Of a stretch of 64,000 bases of DNA, positions 48,185 to 62,383 are shown in pieces. The stretch lies in the NCBI GenBank assembly GCA_013398175.1, contig VZRZ01008578.1, positions 557,647 through 621,646 on the forward strand. The letters run 5' to 3'. A program made the position numbers and the translations under genes. The first letter of the stretch is position 1; every line of letters starts with the position of its first letter. The notes beneath the pieces were generated by a model. It did not search any database and had not been told where the DNA came from. It worked only from the letters and a program-made list of their open reading frames with translations. Origin of the DNA: Climacteris rufus. Its lineage: Eukaryota; Chordata; Aves; Passeriformes; Climacteridae.

Positions 48185-51100
48185 ACAGGCAAAATAAGAA
48201 ACAGCATTAAGCACTGTTCTCTTAATTAATGTTTGCTTTCTCTTCTACTGTATTTACAGTTGCCTTTTTGGTGAGTGCAGAAGGTGAATCAAAGTACCAG
48301 CTAACCTTCAGGTCAGACATGGGTACCAGACTTAAGCTTAGGCAAGTCACCCAAGTCAGCGTGACCACTTATGTCCCATCTCCATATGCTACATCCTTTG
48401 GAAGCACCATGCATTCAGAGCAAATTAATTAATTAATGAGCTATTAAAGCATGAGTGCTTATATCTCCCATGGTGAAAAAAGGACCTTATGTACCACTAT
48501 GTAATATGACATTAGGCTTGACTGAAAATTATGCTTCTCAGTCATAATTAAACATGCCTTAGCTCAAATTTAGTATGGCTCTAAAAATCTGCAAGTGATT
48601 TTTGTTATCAGGGCAACGGAGGCAATGGGGCAGTGTGGCAGGAGATAAGTGTTCTGTCCTTAGGCACTGTCCACCTGCCCTGCACACTAGTCTCTTTAGA
48701 GAGGGAATTACTAAAGCTAGGAAGTGGACAGAAACATTCCTTGTCTACACTTAGGCAAAAAGTCTGCATTAATGTGTTCAGGGTTAAGACATGAAGTGAA
48801 AGAAAGCATTATTTTCAGCATACAGTAACAATTCCAACCCTAGATGGGAATGTTATTTCTAAAGTACACCTTTTAAAGCATGACTGTTCCACTTCAACCT
48901 TCTAAAGCTGTTTCTTGTTTTCTGAGGAGAAAAAGAAGTTAAAGGTTTGGAGTAGAGGACATTTAGGGTGAGAATTAGAACAAAAATTTGAAAGGCCAGA
49001 AAACTTTCAAATGCTTAAAAAAAAATAAAATGGAGAAAACCCTCTAAAATGTTTCTGAGTCACTAACTTTGGTTTCTGGAGGCTTCTAGTTTGACAGAGA
49101 CACTATTTGATTGCCTCAGTTCTGTGCAGAGAAAATCTGAACTTATGAGCACTGCGTGGAGATGCCATATGGGAAGCTTTGTAAGCCTCTGGCAAATAGC
49201 TGTATCAAACATGCACTTGTGTATCACCTTCTGCATACAAAGCACAAAATGGCAACTAACAGAATCTCCCAGCACCAGCGGGAGTCAACAAATTACCTTC
49301 TCCACTTACAGATGGCAAAGCGGGATCCACCTGTGCTCCCTGTAGCCTCATCTCCGAGAATGTAGTGAAAAATGTTGCTGCTCTCAGCCAGTGTTTTATG
49401 TCTGTGGATAACAAGAGAAGGCTTGGTGGGAAGGGTGATGAGCCCAGCACCTGCCTGGGAGGAATATGATCCAGATCAGGCTCTCAGGCCACCCTTCTGC
49501 TTAGGACGGTCACTCCAAAATGGGTAAGCATGAATTCTCTGCAAAGACACAGGTGCAGTTATTGTATTTATTTTGTAACTCAAGGCTGTATACAATTTAA
49601 TATTTCTGTGAGAAATACAAACCTGAATCAGCTCAGGTTGTGTGATAGCATTGCAACATCCCACAGTGCATGGGGGATGCCCTCCTCCTCCTGCCACCCC
49701 TTATCGTCACACAAGCTTTCCACATTAATAAGCTTTATCTTGGTGGACCATAGACCTGTCATGGCTCAGAGTGAGGAAGCTGGTCTTCAAGGAGCAGTGA
49801 GCCGGACGATACCCTTTATGGCATTCACCCAGGGAAGCCACATGCTGCAAAGCAGAAATGTAAATCAGTGCTTCCCAGGCAGACTGTGAAGCAGGGTGAC
49901 TGTTGTCAGGTCCATCCATATTGAAAATGAAAAATGGAAGCATCAGTCTTCCCCTTTTCACATATGTCTTTTGCACTCAATAGTCTCCCTGAGCCTGAAA
50001 TATTGAAGCACCTTTATTGAGCATTAAGATATATCATACACACCATTAATTCAACTTCATCATGCCATTACCAAACAAGCAATTACAACTATCTAAACTG
50101 AGCTTCATAATAGGTAAAGATGTGGAAGCAGCCTTCATTCAGCCAACAGAGTTATTCTGTTCAAAACTATCCTTTCTAATTACTCAGGTGCCATATAGAG
50201 TGCTATGACTTCCTCCCCAAGCACAGCAATTTTTGAGTGCTAAATTTTTCCTAACCATTTTTTACAGAGAGGCAGTGGCAACACTGCAACTATTCACTCT
50301 ACAGTCTCTCATCAGTAGCACCAGACTCCCTCTCAGACACCAGTAATAAATGCTGAATTTAGCATCTGTGTGAACAAGCAAGGAAATCTAATTGCAGGCT
50401 TGCTTATTGCCTGGAGCATACACTGATAGCAATAGAAGGGATACAACCTGTTTGAAGAACATACATGCAAGCTAGATTATGCATCCATAGCTTAATTTAG
50501 TTCCCTTATGCCGAGGTATTATGATACATTTTTAAATTACATGATCACATACAGTGTTTTCCACATTCAACTCCTGCTTCAGTTATTGCATAGGATGGTC
50601 TGTGATGGGCAGCTGTTCAGCAATCCTCTTTTTCCAACTCTTCCATGTAGGGCCCTGTGTCACTCTGACTAAGCACTGAGCTGCATGAAATGGACATAAT
50701 CAATTCTTCCTAGTGTGTTCCTCTGAAGCACGAATTGCTGGAAAGTTGACCTCTTCACAAATATCAGCAAAGTTATCTTTAGAACTCCCCTGTGATAATA
50801 CCCAAGAAGAGTTATCGCATTTCAGGGGCATGGATGAAGCTCATGCAAGTCTTGTATCTACTGCAATATTTGCCTCAATTTGGTCCCCAACACTGCCTGC
50901 AGTTTTTCAGTCTCCTTCAACAATCCAGGCTGAGAAGTACAGAACAGGCACTTGCTTAAAAAGGGGAGTGTGTGAAGTCTCCTTCAGAAAAGCTCTGAAA
51001 TGCAGAAAGCTCTTAACACCCATCTCTGGATGGACTCCAGACTGTAACTCATCGTTTCCACTAACTTCCAGCATAGGTTGTCGTCCCAAAAGAAAGCCGA

Positions 51101-51949
51101 GACACGGATGGATGTCTTTGAGTGGTTTTGTGAAACGTCCCTGTAGAAAGAGAAATGGATAGTCACATATACCATCAGCCAGAAGCAAAGACCTAGTTTG
51201 GGAGGGGGAAACTAATCCAGGTCATTAGCCTAGTAAAACAGGGAGAAAACTGATAAGAGAGCTAAGTAACTTCAGCTCTGACTACTCTGCCTGGAGTATA
51301 TCTGAAGACCAAAGCTGCCAAAGCAAACACAAATGCATGTACAAGGCTCATGCCTCAGCTGTGAGCAAGGAGAGTGGTTCTGCTGAGGCCTTTTCGATCA
51401 GTCCTGCTACTGATGTTAATTACATTCTTTGGCATATACCCCTGCCTGCGAACCCAGGGCCCAGACTTTATAGCTGTAACGTTACATAAATTACTTCAGA
51501 ATGCAGGTCATGCCACTGATCTCAACAAGGCTGTGTCAGCCATAGGTGGAAGTGATCCATCCTCTTTCTGTAACTGTAGAGAAGCAATACAGAAACATCC
51601 CACAAGGGACAATCAATAGACTGAGACAAATTAAAGCTGGCAAAACGTATGGCTGTTGACATAATAGTATTTGTGGTAAGAAATCTATCTGTTTCAAACA
51701 ATCTTTACTTTCAAAGTGTATTTGTTATTGGATTTTCCATGCTTTCCACCCACATTGAGAAGTTTTGTGCATACCAAGCAACATATACAAATAATATGTC
51801 AGATGAAATTCTCTCAGGCACATGGTGTGATTCTTGAAATAGTCCTGTGCAGGGACAGAAGATAGACTTTGAAGATCCTGGTGGGTCCCTTTCAGCTTGG
51901 GACATTGTATGATTTATTGTAGACATTTTAAACTGAGTGGAAGAATCTG

Positions 51950-52266
51950 TGTTGCACTTAGGACATGAAAGAAGGACGCAGACATGCGCTGAAGAGAGAG
52001 AGCCAAAACTGCGGGCCAAAAACCTGGGTAGGACTCCCGAACTTTATTTTATATATCCTTCTAGAAACTACAGGGATTGGAGGGAGAAATTGCCACCTTT
52101 CCATTACACTAGTCAAAAGAAATATCCATTAAATTTCTCCGCCCAGGAGAAAGGAATACAAACAATAGAACACAGTTAGAAAAACATGTCTATGTTTACA
52201 AAGAATGTGTGAGAAACTATTACAGAAAAATGAAAACATCGAAGAACTGCAAAACTCAGGGCAACA
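51950..52266 (-). mobile_element. Solo LTR of the ~320-bp ERV family, copy 3
   Basis: Shares GTCCATTAAATTTCTC-type and GGCAACA-end blocks with the copies at 34398 and 41599, and the CCCAGGAGAAAGGAAT stretch with the copy at 41599. Flanks are AATCTG (51944-51949) and TATCTG (52267-52272), a 6-bp target duplication with one mismatch. On the minus strand an AAATAAAG signal lies near 52045. It appears the most diverged of the three. Confidence 0.88.
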
Positions 52267-52272
52267 TATCTG

Positions 52273-55200
52273 AACACAAACAAAATGTCTTTTTGCAGCT
52301 CTTGCATGCACAAGGACCAAATTCTGGACACCTGCAAAGATGTAAAACACATGGGTCTCAGCTTGGAGCACCTTGTGCCAGCAGGTTTTGCTTCCAGCCC
52401 ACCACCTTCAGCAGTGCCATTTTAGAACAGAACACTTTCTAACCCCAGCCTGGCATTAAAACGAGATATTTCCCTTCAATTTGCAGCAAAAGCAGCTGTT
52501 GCCCTCTCCCAGCTGCACAGGGTTGGCCTCAAATCTCTCTAAAGAAACAGCCTCTTCCTGCAAGCAGCCTCTCCATGTTTATTAACTGTGGAGAAATAGG
52601 CACACACCCATTCCCACAGGACTGGGATGAAACCATCTTTCCTGACTTTGGGGGCTGGAAGCACATTTAAACCTGCCAGCTCTGACGAAGGTCCATGGGC
52701 TGAGTCCCAGCACCTGTGCTTAATTTTCCTCCAGAGCGTGTGGGACCAGTCGTATTTCTGGGTCTTTACAGAGAGTTGCATTCTCTGCCATGTATGTGCT
52801 GGAGCCTGTTGGGCTTGGGACACTGTATCTTGTATGAAACTTAAGCCAGCTGAGCAAATCCTGGGGTAAATGCTCCATCACCAACCCACCCCGGCAGGAA
52901 AAGGTTGTTTCTGGGGTCTGCAAGGGTCTACCTCCTGCTGCACACTCCTCCAAGTGCCATAATTCAGAGGACCATGTGTAAAAAAATTAAAGATCCAGGA
53001 CATTTTACCTCAAACAATGTGGCATCATTTTAAGGCCTGCCACCTATCTTCAAGGCACTATGGCAGTCCAGTTGGGAAGTTCTGTGAGCCTCCATTAGCT
53101 GCATGGATTACACAGCTTTTGAAGATCTGAGTAAAATCCTAAGAGCTGTTCAGTTTGTGTCACTCTGGGACTGTTTTCAACCTAATTCACTAAGGCTTTT
53201 ACACAACCAATATTACAGCCTAAGCCCCATTCTCCTTTATGTCCTTGCAATTTTGTTGGAGGTCATGGGGTTGTATACTCTATCACATTGAGTTATTAAG
53301 TGGGAAACACACATACGCTACAGAAAAATCAATTGAGTCATACTAAAGCAGGACTATTCCTTGTAGTCTCCAGAACTGTGCTGTTAAACCTGAAATGGAG
53401 TGTTTAACAAAGGCAGGAGACCCTTCTCTCATAGTCTCTAATCGCTTGCAGTTTGCAGTCAGGTTTTAGCTGTATGGGCACTGCAGGGTTTGGCTATCAC
53501 TGAACTTCTTTTTAAATGTTACACTCACTCAAAATCTGATAGAGGCACATTTTTGTCAGGAAGCAGATGAATGAGACACTGATGTCATGGTAGTAGACAG
53601 ATTGTTTAAAATACAGAAGATTTACTATGAATCTGAATTTAAAAAAATCATTTACTATTTGGCACATTATTAAAGCAGTTTCAATTCACTTTATTTTTCA
53701 TTATACATGTATGGGTTCAATATAATTACACTTCTGTACAGTGTGTACCCAATTTTAGTTTGCATAAATGTGTGACCTCATGTGGGACCATTTTGTACAA
53801 TTCATTTAAAAGCACAATTAATAGTCTCTTGCCCTTACTTGTATCCTAAGTAGTAATATCTAGTCCAAAAACACAGTAGTAAGGCAAAATATTCTTAGAG
53901 CAAGCCAATCTCTTTTGGAAAAGAGGAAAACTGTGTAGCTGTTTTATGCACATAAATACTGCTTAAGTGTATAATTACATGTAGGAAATTATTTCAAACA
54001 CAGAAACACAAGAAACATCAAATCAAGTGTGATTCAGTAAAGGCAGTCCTTCACTGTGCTTTTCCAGGAGGGGAAACTGCCAGTCTTAATCTGACATAGT
54101 GCTAGTTTCCAGAAATGAAAGGAAAAGCTGAAAGCAGGACTCATTTCATGTAACGTTTTCATCTAAAAATAAGGCCTCTTGCACAAGCTGTTCACCTAGA
54201 CTCCCTCAATGATCTGAGAAGTGAGAGAAGACATCAAGAAGAAAACCCCACCAGGTACTTTGTCACGTTGTATAACAGGGTTGTCAGGAGGAGGATTTTC
54301 TCCCAAAGCTACCAATTCCTATCACTAAATAGAGAAACAGATGATTAAATCCTCTTTTTTTTTTCTTTTTTTTCTTTTTTTTTCCAAATGGCCTAAACAA
54401 TGTGATTAAACCCCACCCTGTGGTACTTGCCAGAAGCTTCAGAGGAGGAGGGCAGGGCTACCCGAGGAGGAGATCCCAGGCACAGCAACTCAACTCTTGC
54501 TAGAGGTGAAATGTCACCATCCTTTCTCTGATGCACTGGAAACCCTTCTGAACTCCACTTTTCTGGGTTTCCATAGGAGGGTATTCTTTTGCAGGGTGTT
54601 CATGGCTCATGTTTGAACATCTGCTGTCTGTTGGAGTCCTGTGTTGCTGTGGGGCTCCAGTTGCTTGCCACAACTCAGACAGGGAGGGTCTGAACAAGGT
54701 GTCTTGCACCAAACTAATACCATCTACCCAAGCTTGTTCCTTGTTCTGCACATTGGCCTTATACAGCTCTAGATTTCTTCAACCCCAAATTATTTACTTG
54801 CCCCTTCTGATTTGACACTATTTTCAATCTTTTTTTCTGTTTTCAGTTATTTTCCCCTTCCTTTATGAAGGTACGCTACATGTAGGTTTTTTAATATGTT
54901 TCCCTCAGGGCTAAATTAACCATCACCTGTGCCTTATTTGGGAGCTTGTTTGTATTAAATGCTGACGATAAGGTGGGAGTAGAACTATTTGAGCTTCAAA
55001 CATGTGCTTCTGATTATCTTACTATTATGAACTACCCTAGGTTTAATTTGATTAGTCATTTAAGCATTATTATGGCATATTCGTTAAGTTTATTGGTTTA
55101 AACAGAAGCCAAATTAACATACCGATGGAAATTACGTCCCTGCAAAAGCTATTCCCAGACCCCTCCCTCCTGGCTTTGCTAAGGCTGCTTGGATAAACAC

Positions 55201-58149
55201 CCCAGGACAACACAGCATTGGAAAACCCATGGTACCTGGAAGAGCCTTGTCAAAACACTTCCCCAGGCACTAAATTTTCTGTTCTGGGCCAAGACACTGT
55301 GCATGAGAGTGCACAGACGCCAGGATTTGTGCTAATGCCCATGCATGCTCACAAAATGGCCTAATCCCACCAAAAAGCCATGTTACTTTATAGTAACAGG
55401 GCCATACCCTGCCTTAGAGAGTGCTTCTCACAGCACTTGTGCTTGTGGATTAGGTCTGTGATGTCCCCTTGAGAGAACCAGGGGATGGGTGGCTGAGGAT
55501 GCATCTTCTTCCTATGGTGTGTTATTTCACTGTGCTTTCTTGAGATATATTTTGAAGAGTTTTTCCCTCCCAGATTACTCAATATATCATTACTGTTGCT
55601 TTAGATAGTACAGCAAAAGGAGAGCTAAAACAGTAATATAATATTTTCCTCATTCAATGGAAAACATAAATTCTTGTTTGCTTGTTTTTAAATCAGAGCA
55701 TAAATCTGCAATTTTATTGCAGCATGGCCTCTGTAAAAGGTTTTACAGTTATTAAAGAGGAATATGGGCTGTAAAAAATATAAGTTTATTACACACTTGG
55801 ATTAAAATATTCCAGTTTCCCTAGTAAAAAAGTACAGCTTCTGCAAAACACATTAATATGCTATCCTTCAGATTTCCACACGAGTATAAATATTAACACA
55901 ATAAATTGTGCAAATAAAGATGATTCAGGATAGACAGACAAGGACACTTGATATCCAAAATTTTCTGCTTCCTTATTTTGAATAATCACTTGTAATGTGA
56001 GAATAGAGATCTCCATGGACTCACCCCACTGTGTCAGCCCACCTGTTTACTGCTGCTTGGAAATGAACTGGGGCTTTAGACATGGGGGCATTTCTAGAGG
56101 GATTGTCTCAAAGCCACTAAAGGCAAAAATGAGAGCTTGTGTGTTTCTGAGCCTGATCTTGATATTACTGTGCAGACTTGATGTAACAAATATTTTCACG
56201 CTGAGATTTTGTCTTTATTTGTCTTTGCATCAGACAATTTTCAGGCTTTGTGTCATCTAAAAGGTCACTTGCTAATTCCTATGTGTTCGGCTTTGTGTCC
56301 ATCTATGTGGTTCTGCATTTTTAACTGATTTTAACTGAGACAGAAATAATTCCTGCTTGCTACTGCATAATGTAGGTCTCAGTCCTGGGTCTGTATAGTT
56401 CTAGACATTGTATTACTGGCTTCTACATTTTTATTACCTTAAACCCACATTTAAAGCACCTTCATGGCAATATAAAGGAAGAGTACTAAAATATTTATTA
56501 AAAACAATATCAGATGCTTGGTTAATTAGCATACCATGTCCCATCTGGCAGTGTCTGAAATGGATTTGCCACCTCGCCTAAAGAAGAAGAGGAGACATCT
56601 TCTGTCACAGCAGCTCCTGCTCGCATCAGTAGCAATGCATCCCTGGAAATCACTGGTGCAGAAACATGTTCTCACATTGCAAATACAAACAACCAACAAA
56701 GTGCCTTGCAGTTTTCACAATGAGTTCATGAGATGCACGTGGCAAATAACTCCTATTAATAGTTAGGAAGCAATATGTGAACCTCCAGTGAACTGGTGAA
56801 AAAATAGACTGAAAAATTGGCAACGTTGCAGTCTTGTCTGATTCGCATACTTAAATATCCGTGTCCTCTGCACTTTCTCAGCGAGAATACATAATGTAAT
56901 CAGGGATAAAATGCAAATTTTTTGGCTAAGGAATGTAACTTCTTTAAGAAAAGGAGACAGAAGTGACTAGTGTGAGGTTGTGCTGGGACTGACAGAAACA
57001 CCTTAGGTTTACAACACTAATTACAGTGTGACCTGTTTTTCTGTTTTGGGGTTTTGTTTTATTACTTTCATCTATTCAATATTACTGAAACCAGGTCATA
57101 TTCAATGTCATTGCAATCTTTCTAACTGTGCTAGGGGAAAACAGTGCCCTTTGTACACATCACTAAGGGGTCAAATATTGAGGATGGATCAAAAGGAAAA
57201 GATGGTGAACTGCTCTGTAGAAACAGAAAACTTGGTCTGTGTATACCCATAAATGTTTTAAAGCTTATATTTAGAAGCATTTATTCTAAAGAGATATGTT
57301 TTGTTCAATCTTTAAGATACCACTGTTAGAATAATTTATAAACAGGAACTAAGTTTCTCTTGGTTTGTCATGTTAACCAAAACAAATACCCAGAGTTTTG
57401 CTCTCAAAAACTAATTTCTGTGAGTAGATGCCCTTTTCTTTACACTGATGTCTGCCATTTTGTCTGAATGTTTGTAGGTAATGAGGGAGTCCTTTTCAAC
57501 CCACTCTGGGATTGTAAAATATTTCTTGAAATTAGTATGAGATCCACAGAAAATTGTAGCTGGGGGATCTAAAATGAAGCTCACAATGTTGGCTAAGCTT
57601 TATGCACAATCTTGCCTCATTTAAAAGGGATCTTTCTTGTAAAGCACTGGAGGACACTATCCCCTTTGGCATGCCATTTTTTAGCTTGCCCTTACTGTAG
57701 CTACTACTTTCTAATTTAGCATTCCGTTTACATGAGATGTTTCTATTGAAGTTAATGAAAAATGAGGGTGTTCAAGGAAAGCAGCTCTATTTTCATGTTT
57801 TAACATAAAGATGCAAATTAGGACCAATATTAAAAACCTAACAAAATGGATGGAATTGTAAAGCAGCGTTTGTATTGGATGTAAGTAATTTGTTCTGACA
57901 TTTTGTATAAACATTACAAATAAATCAGAAGCTTTACTATAAATGCTGCTTACTGCTGAATAATCTGGATAGAAGATAGTTGCTGTTATGGAACAGCTTT
58001 TTAGTTAGTTCTTTCAGTGTCGGTTTTGAACTGGATTTAGGAATTTACTAGAATACCCTTTCATGATGTTTGTGTAGAGGTTCCTTTGGACAAACTGGGA
58101 GGATGCAAGATTAAGATTGGGTCCAGATTCTCAAATAGGAAAATCAGTA
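52273..58149. other. Intergenic sequence, unassigned
   Basis: AT-rich, with a T-rich run at 54351-54384. No gene, RNA or mobile element recognised. Confidence 0.5.
54351..54384 (+). repeat. T-rich tract
   Basis: CCTC followed by long T runs broken by single C bases. Confidence 0.9.
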
Positions 58150-59085
58150 TTTAGATTTGAATATTCAAGGATCACCTCCTCCAAGCTCAGGAGCAATGCA
58201 TCCTAGCAAAGATGAAATCAGGCATAAATGTCAGGAGGCCTGCATGTGTAGACAAGTAGATCCTGGACATACTTGAGCACAAGAAGGAAGCCTACAGAGG
58301 TGGAAGCGAGGAGAGGGAGTCTGGGCATAATACAGAGACATTGTCTGTGCAGACAAGGGTTGGGTTAGGAAAGCGAAGGCTCTCATAGAATCAAATATGG
58401 CTAGGAACATCAAGGGCAACCAAAAAAGATTCTGTAGGAATGTTGGTTATGAAAGAATGACCAGGGGAAATATGGTGTCTCTCTGGAAGGAAATAGGGGA
58501 CCTAGTTACCAAGGATATGGAGAAAGCTGAGTAACTCTATGACTTTTATGTCTCAGATTTCACTGGTAAGTGTTCCAGTCACACTGCCCAAGTCATAGAA
58601 GGCAAAGGCACTGGGAGAATGAAAAACCACCCACTGCAGGTGAAGATCAGGTCTGAAGATCTGAGACCATCTAAGGAACCTGAACATACGCAAGTCCATG
58701 GGACCTGATGAGACACTTTTGCATGTCCTGAGGGAACTGGCAGATGAATTGGCTAAACCACTCTCCATCATATTTGAGAACTCTTGGCAGTCTGGTGAAG
58801 TTCCCACAGAGTGGAAAAGGGGAAACACAATCCCCACTTTTAAAAAGGGAAAAAAGGAAGACCTGAGGTACTATATAAGAGTCAGCCTCACCTCTATGCT
58901 CAGCAAGGGCACAGCACAAATCCTCCTGAAAACTATACTAAGGCACATTGAAAATACACAAGTGATTTGTGACAGACAACGTGGCTTCACTAAGGGCAAT
59001 TTAATATGATTGACAGAGGACTGGGACTAGGGGATATTTAAGGTCTCTGCCAACTCAAACCTTTCTATGACTCTGTGATTTTACC
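58150..59085 (+). mobile_element. CR1 LINE fragment with large internal deletion
   Basis: The 5' part encodes the linker between endonuclease and reverse transcriptase (HLLQAQEQC-like), then the fingers: RKSMGPDETLLHVLRELADE, AKPLSIIFENSWQSGEVPTE and FKKGKKEDLRYYIRVSLTSM, up to RQRGFTKG. Immediately after the stop near 59007 the sequence jumps to the CR1 3' tail (GGTCTCTGCCAACTC...TTTCTATGACTCTGTGATT). The catalytic palm, thumb and connection regions are missing. Confidence 0.92.
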
Positions 59086-61766
59086 AGTGAGACTAGTCTC
59101 GTGTCACAGACAGTAGAAATCTTGCTCCTGTAGGGAGTGTTTTTGCTCACATTAAATGGATACATCTTGGCTGGCCATCTGAGATAACCCCCAGTCTCCA
59201 GTGGCATTGCTGATGAGACCTCCAAGGGCTATCATGGGAAATATGACAGTTCCCTAAATTACAAACCTGAGATGAAGTACCATAACTGGAACTGAATTCA
59301 ACTCCCAGAATTTTTCTATCATGAATGAGACCTTATAAAAGGATGAGTCAGGGGCTATTTCCATTTGGAAGCCAAGGAATGGAATAAGTACTTTCTACTC
59401 TCACAAAATCAGTGCCTACTGTTCCCTCTATATCTGTGGGGTTGAGTCTCTGCCTGGTTCTGGGTGCCATCTGGGGCTCTGCCTGGTTGCTGCTGGTCAA
59501 CCAGGATCACTTCTTTCGTGTGACTCCTTGCATGGAGTCCCAGCTGGTCCAAGAGGCTGAAAGAAAGTCCCTTTTTGTACCATGTGCTCAATTACTGAAT
59601 GGTTTAGAGGTTTTCAAATCCTTGTTTAAACATTGCATCCAAAGGAATTAGAAGGTCTTGTATTTTATTCCAAAATAATCCCTGGAGCCAACCCAGACTG
59701 AAGTAAATGGGAAAAAAAAATTAAAAGAAAAAAGAGGAATATTTACAAAATATAACCTGTAAGAGGACTTTGAGCCTGAGTCGTTACTACATGAATTTAT
59801 CTAGGAAAGAAAACCTGTAAGTCTCAAAGGAGGTAACTAATGTCAGCATGGGTCGGTATTTTAGGGCCTACAGAAATTATTCTCCATGCTACTTCTGCCT
59901 GAAAAGTAGTGATTTTTATATAAACTGTGTTTATGACAAGTAAGATGAGGTGTTAAGAATGGGAAAAGTGAAAGGGAATGAACTGTGATAGCGATGTGAG
60001 AGGGGAAAGAGAAACTGACTCAAAGATCAATTCTCTAAAATATTTTTAAATTATTTAATTACAGAAGAACTTACAGTTTAGGGAGATGGTCACTAATAAT
60101 GGATCTTGAATTATGGACATGGGCATTCTCATAAAGTAAGGGCAGACAAGCAAATGCTGAAGTACCAGTAGTCCTCTGTGGTGTATGTTGCAACAAATGT
60201 GCTCTATTGATTTTGTTTTGGTTCCATGTATTTATCCTCAATGTAAGAGATTCTGGATGGACATGGTATCAGAGCAGCCCTTAGCCTTGCAGTTGTCTCA
60301 GCCAGCATTGGGGAGCAACTGGACTGTTGCCAACTCAACAGTCAAATAAAAAGTATTGGAGGCTTACCATAGAAAATATCACATTTACTCTGCAGTTTGC
60401 TTCCGTGGCATCACTCACAAAAACCTTCAAATAGATTCTTGTATTTCTGCAGCCTTTTTTTACACCAAAGTGGAGTTTTATCTGACTCAGGACTTAGGAT
60501 CTTTCCTGCCTAGGGTGAATTCTGACCACACTGAGACCAATGGTATACATGTTCTTGGTAGTCTGTCCTGACCATATAATGCACCTCCTGGACCACAGAA
60601 AATGAGCTAATTGCCTCGCTGAATCATGGAGCAAAAAGACTCTTCCTTTCCAATGAGTGTTACACGATGGGAATTAAGATTATTTCCTGGAGAAAATCAG
60701 TTTTATTTTAGCCACTACTTTACAGCTAAAATCTATTCGAGATGGGTAAATACAGCTAAAACATTAATGGGAAAGTACATATGTTTTATTTTGTAATCAG
60801 ACATGAATTACATAATAATCACACAGCAATTACAGTAAAGCTATTATAGTTCCATGTTACCTGCAACTACTGATTGATATACTCTGGTTAGCACGTGACA
60901 GTGTTATTACAGCATAGATTCAATGAGGTGTTTCTGAGGTCTAAAAATACAGTAGGTGACCAGACAGTAACTCAGTCATAGAGAGAACCCTCAGATTGTA
61001 GAACTGGTGTGCTCAGGGATGTACAGGCAAAGTCTAGTTATAATATAATTGCACTACAGTTTAGGAGGAACTTGAAACCACTGCATGATGTAGTCTTAAA
61101 GCAAGGTTTTGCAATGTTAAAAATGATAATGTTGTTAAAAGATGTAGTAATCTTTATAGTTAGATTTAATTCATGGCTAGAGTACAAAATGACTACAAGT
61201 AGTCATTTCCATATTTTTGGAAAAAATTCCTAAAATCAGTGTAAGTTCTCTGAGTAATCTGTGTAGGTTTGAAAATTCAGGATTGAAAACCTGCCTAACT
61301 ACAAACTGTATATCATTTGTATTTGCATTTTTTCCCTGTTATGACATGGTTTCAGAAAAGGAAACAAAAGCCAAAGAGAATGGTAGGAGACTTCCCAAGA
61401 TGATTCTAGGCCTGGAAAAAATACCAAAATAATAAAGTAAGTGTAGAAGGACCTTATGTGATCTACTGAGTCTCTCAACTCATTGTGCAATGATTCTGCC
61501 TTCCAGCCTAAAGTTTTGTTTGAACCATAGCATATTACTTTATGATGCTTTCATTCATGTTTTAAAAGCTGAAGGTGAAGGATCAAATATTATTCATCCT
61601 CTTTGTTTAAAAGGAAGAGTTTTTACATTGAGTTTGCCTGGCTCTGGTTTCCAACCATTGAATTGCACATCTTTCTCTATTAGACAGAAGTGCTGTCATC
61701 TGTGAAATGTCCTTTGCATTTAAGTTCTGTCACACTGTGATAAAATCACCTTTTATTGTTTTCTTG
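59086..61766. other. Intergenic sequence without recognised features
   Basis: AT-rich. Several short frames, none with a recognisable domain. Confidence 0.5.
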
Positions 61767-61772
61767 AGTAAC

Positions 61773-62383
61773 TAAAGACACTTAACCCGGACGCTCTCGA
61801 GGTAGCGACAGTGCCTTTATGCGAGCGGAATCCCTGCCAGGACGAGCTGCAATGGTTTTACAAGTCTCCCAAAGGACAGAGTCCTAGCTACCGCAGATGA
61901 CCTGTTTCTGCTGGCTCCTCTAGGACGAGAGTTTCCCCAGCCGTGGTGTTCCAGCGCTGACGAGAATAAAAGGCTACACAGAGGGCTTTTCTCTGGGATA
62001 ACAGCCGATTTATTGTGAATCCAGTGTTACGTTCTGAGGGTCCTGGAAGTGAGTCCAGAGATATCCAAGCGGCTGGGGTAACCCAGAAGAAAAGAGGCCG
62101 AGGAAGCCTGCAGGGCTCTTTTAAAGAGAGGTGGGACCAGGAAACACCCAATGGAAAACTGCGTAGTTCAAAGTGACCAGTGGAGGGGAGAACCTCCCGG
62201 GGCATAGCCATACATGGGATCCAAAGTATGGATGCAGGTAACACAAGAGAAACATGGGACTTCACCACAGCTCAGGCAGAGGGCCCAGATATTGGAGGAA
62301 GAAGATTGAGGGCATTGCCCTGGCCCTCCTCCCGCCAAACCTGAAGCTCAAACGCAGCAGCCTCTGCCAAGCACACTGCTACG
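61773..62383 (-). mobile_element. Solo LTR of the 610-bp ERV family, copy B
   Basis: Inverted copy of the LTR at 23635. On the minus strand it begins CGTAGCAGTG and ends GTCTTTA, flanked by perfect 6-bp duplications AGTAAC (61767-61772 and 62384-62389). Its middle matches copy A base for base over 327 bp, while both ends differ. The 6-bp flanks are its own, so it is an independent insertion. Confidence 0.9.

Larger units (their letters stand above)
45161..51943. other. Intergenic sequence, unassigned
   Basis: Contains only minor simple repeats (listed separately). The 137-codon frame at 47392-47805 lies in a GC-richer patch and has no recognisable domain. Confidence 0.5.
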
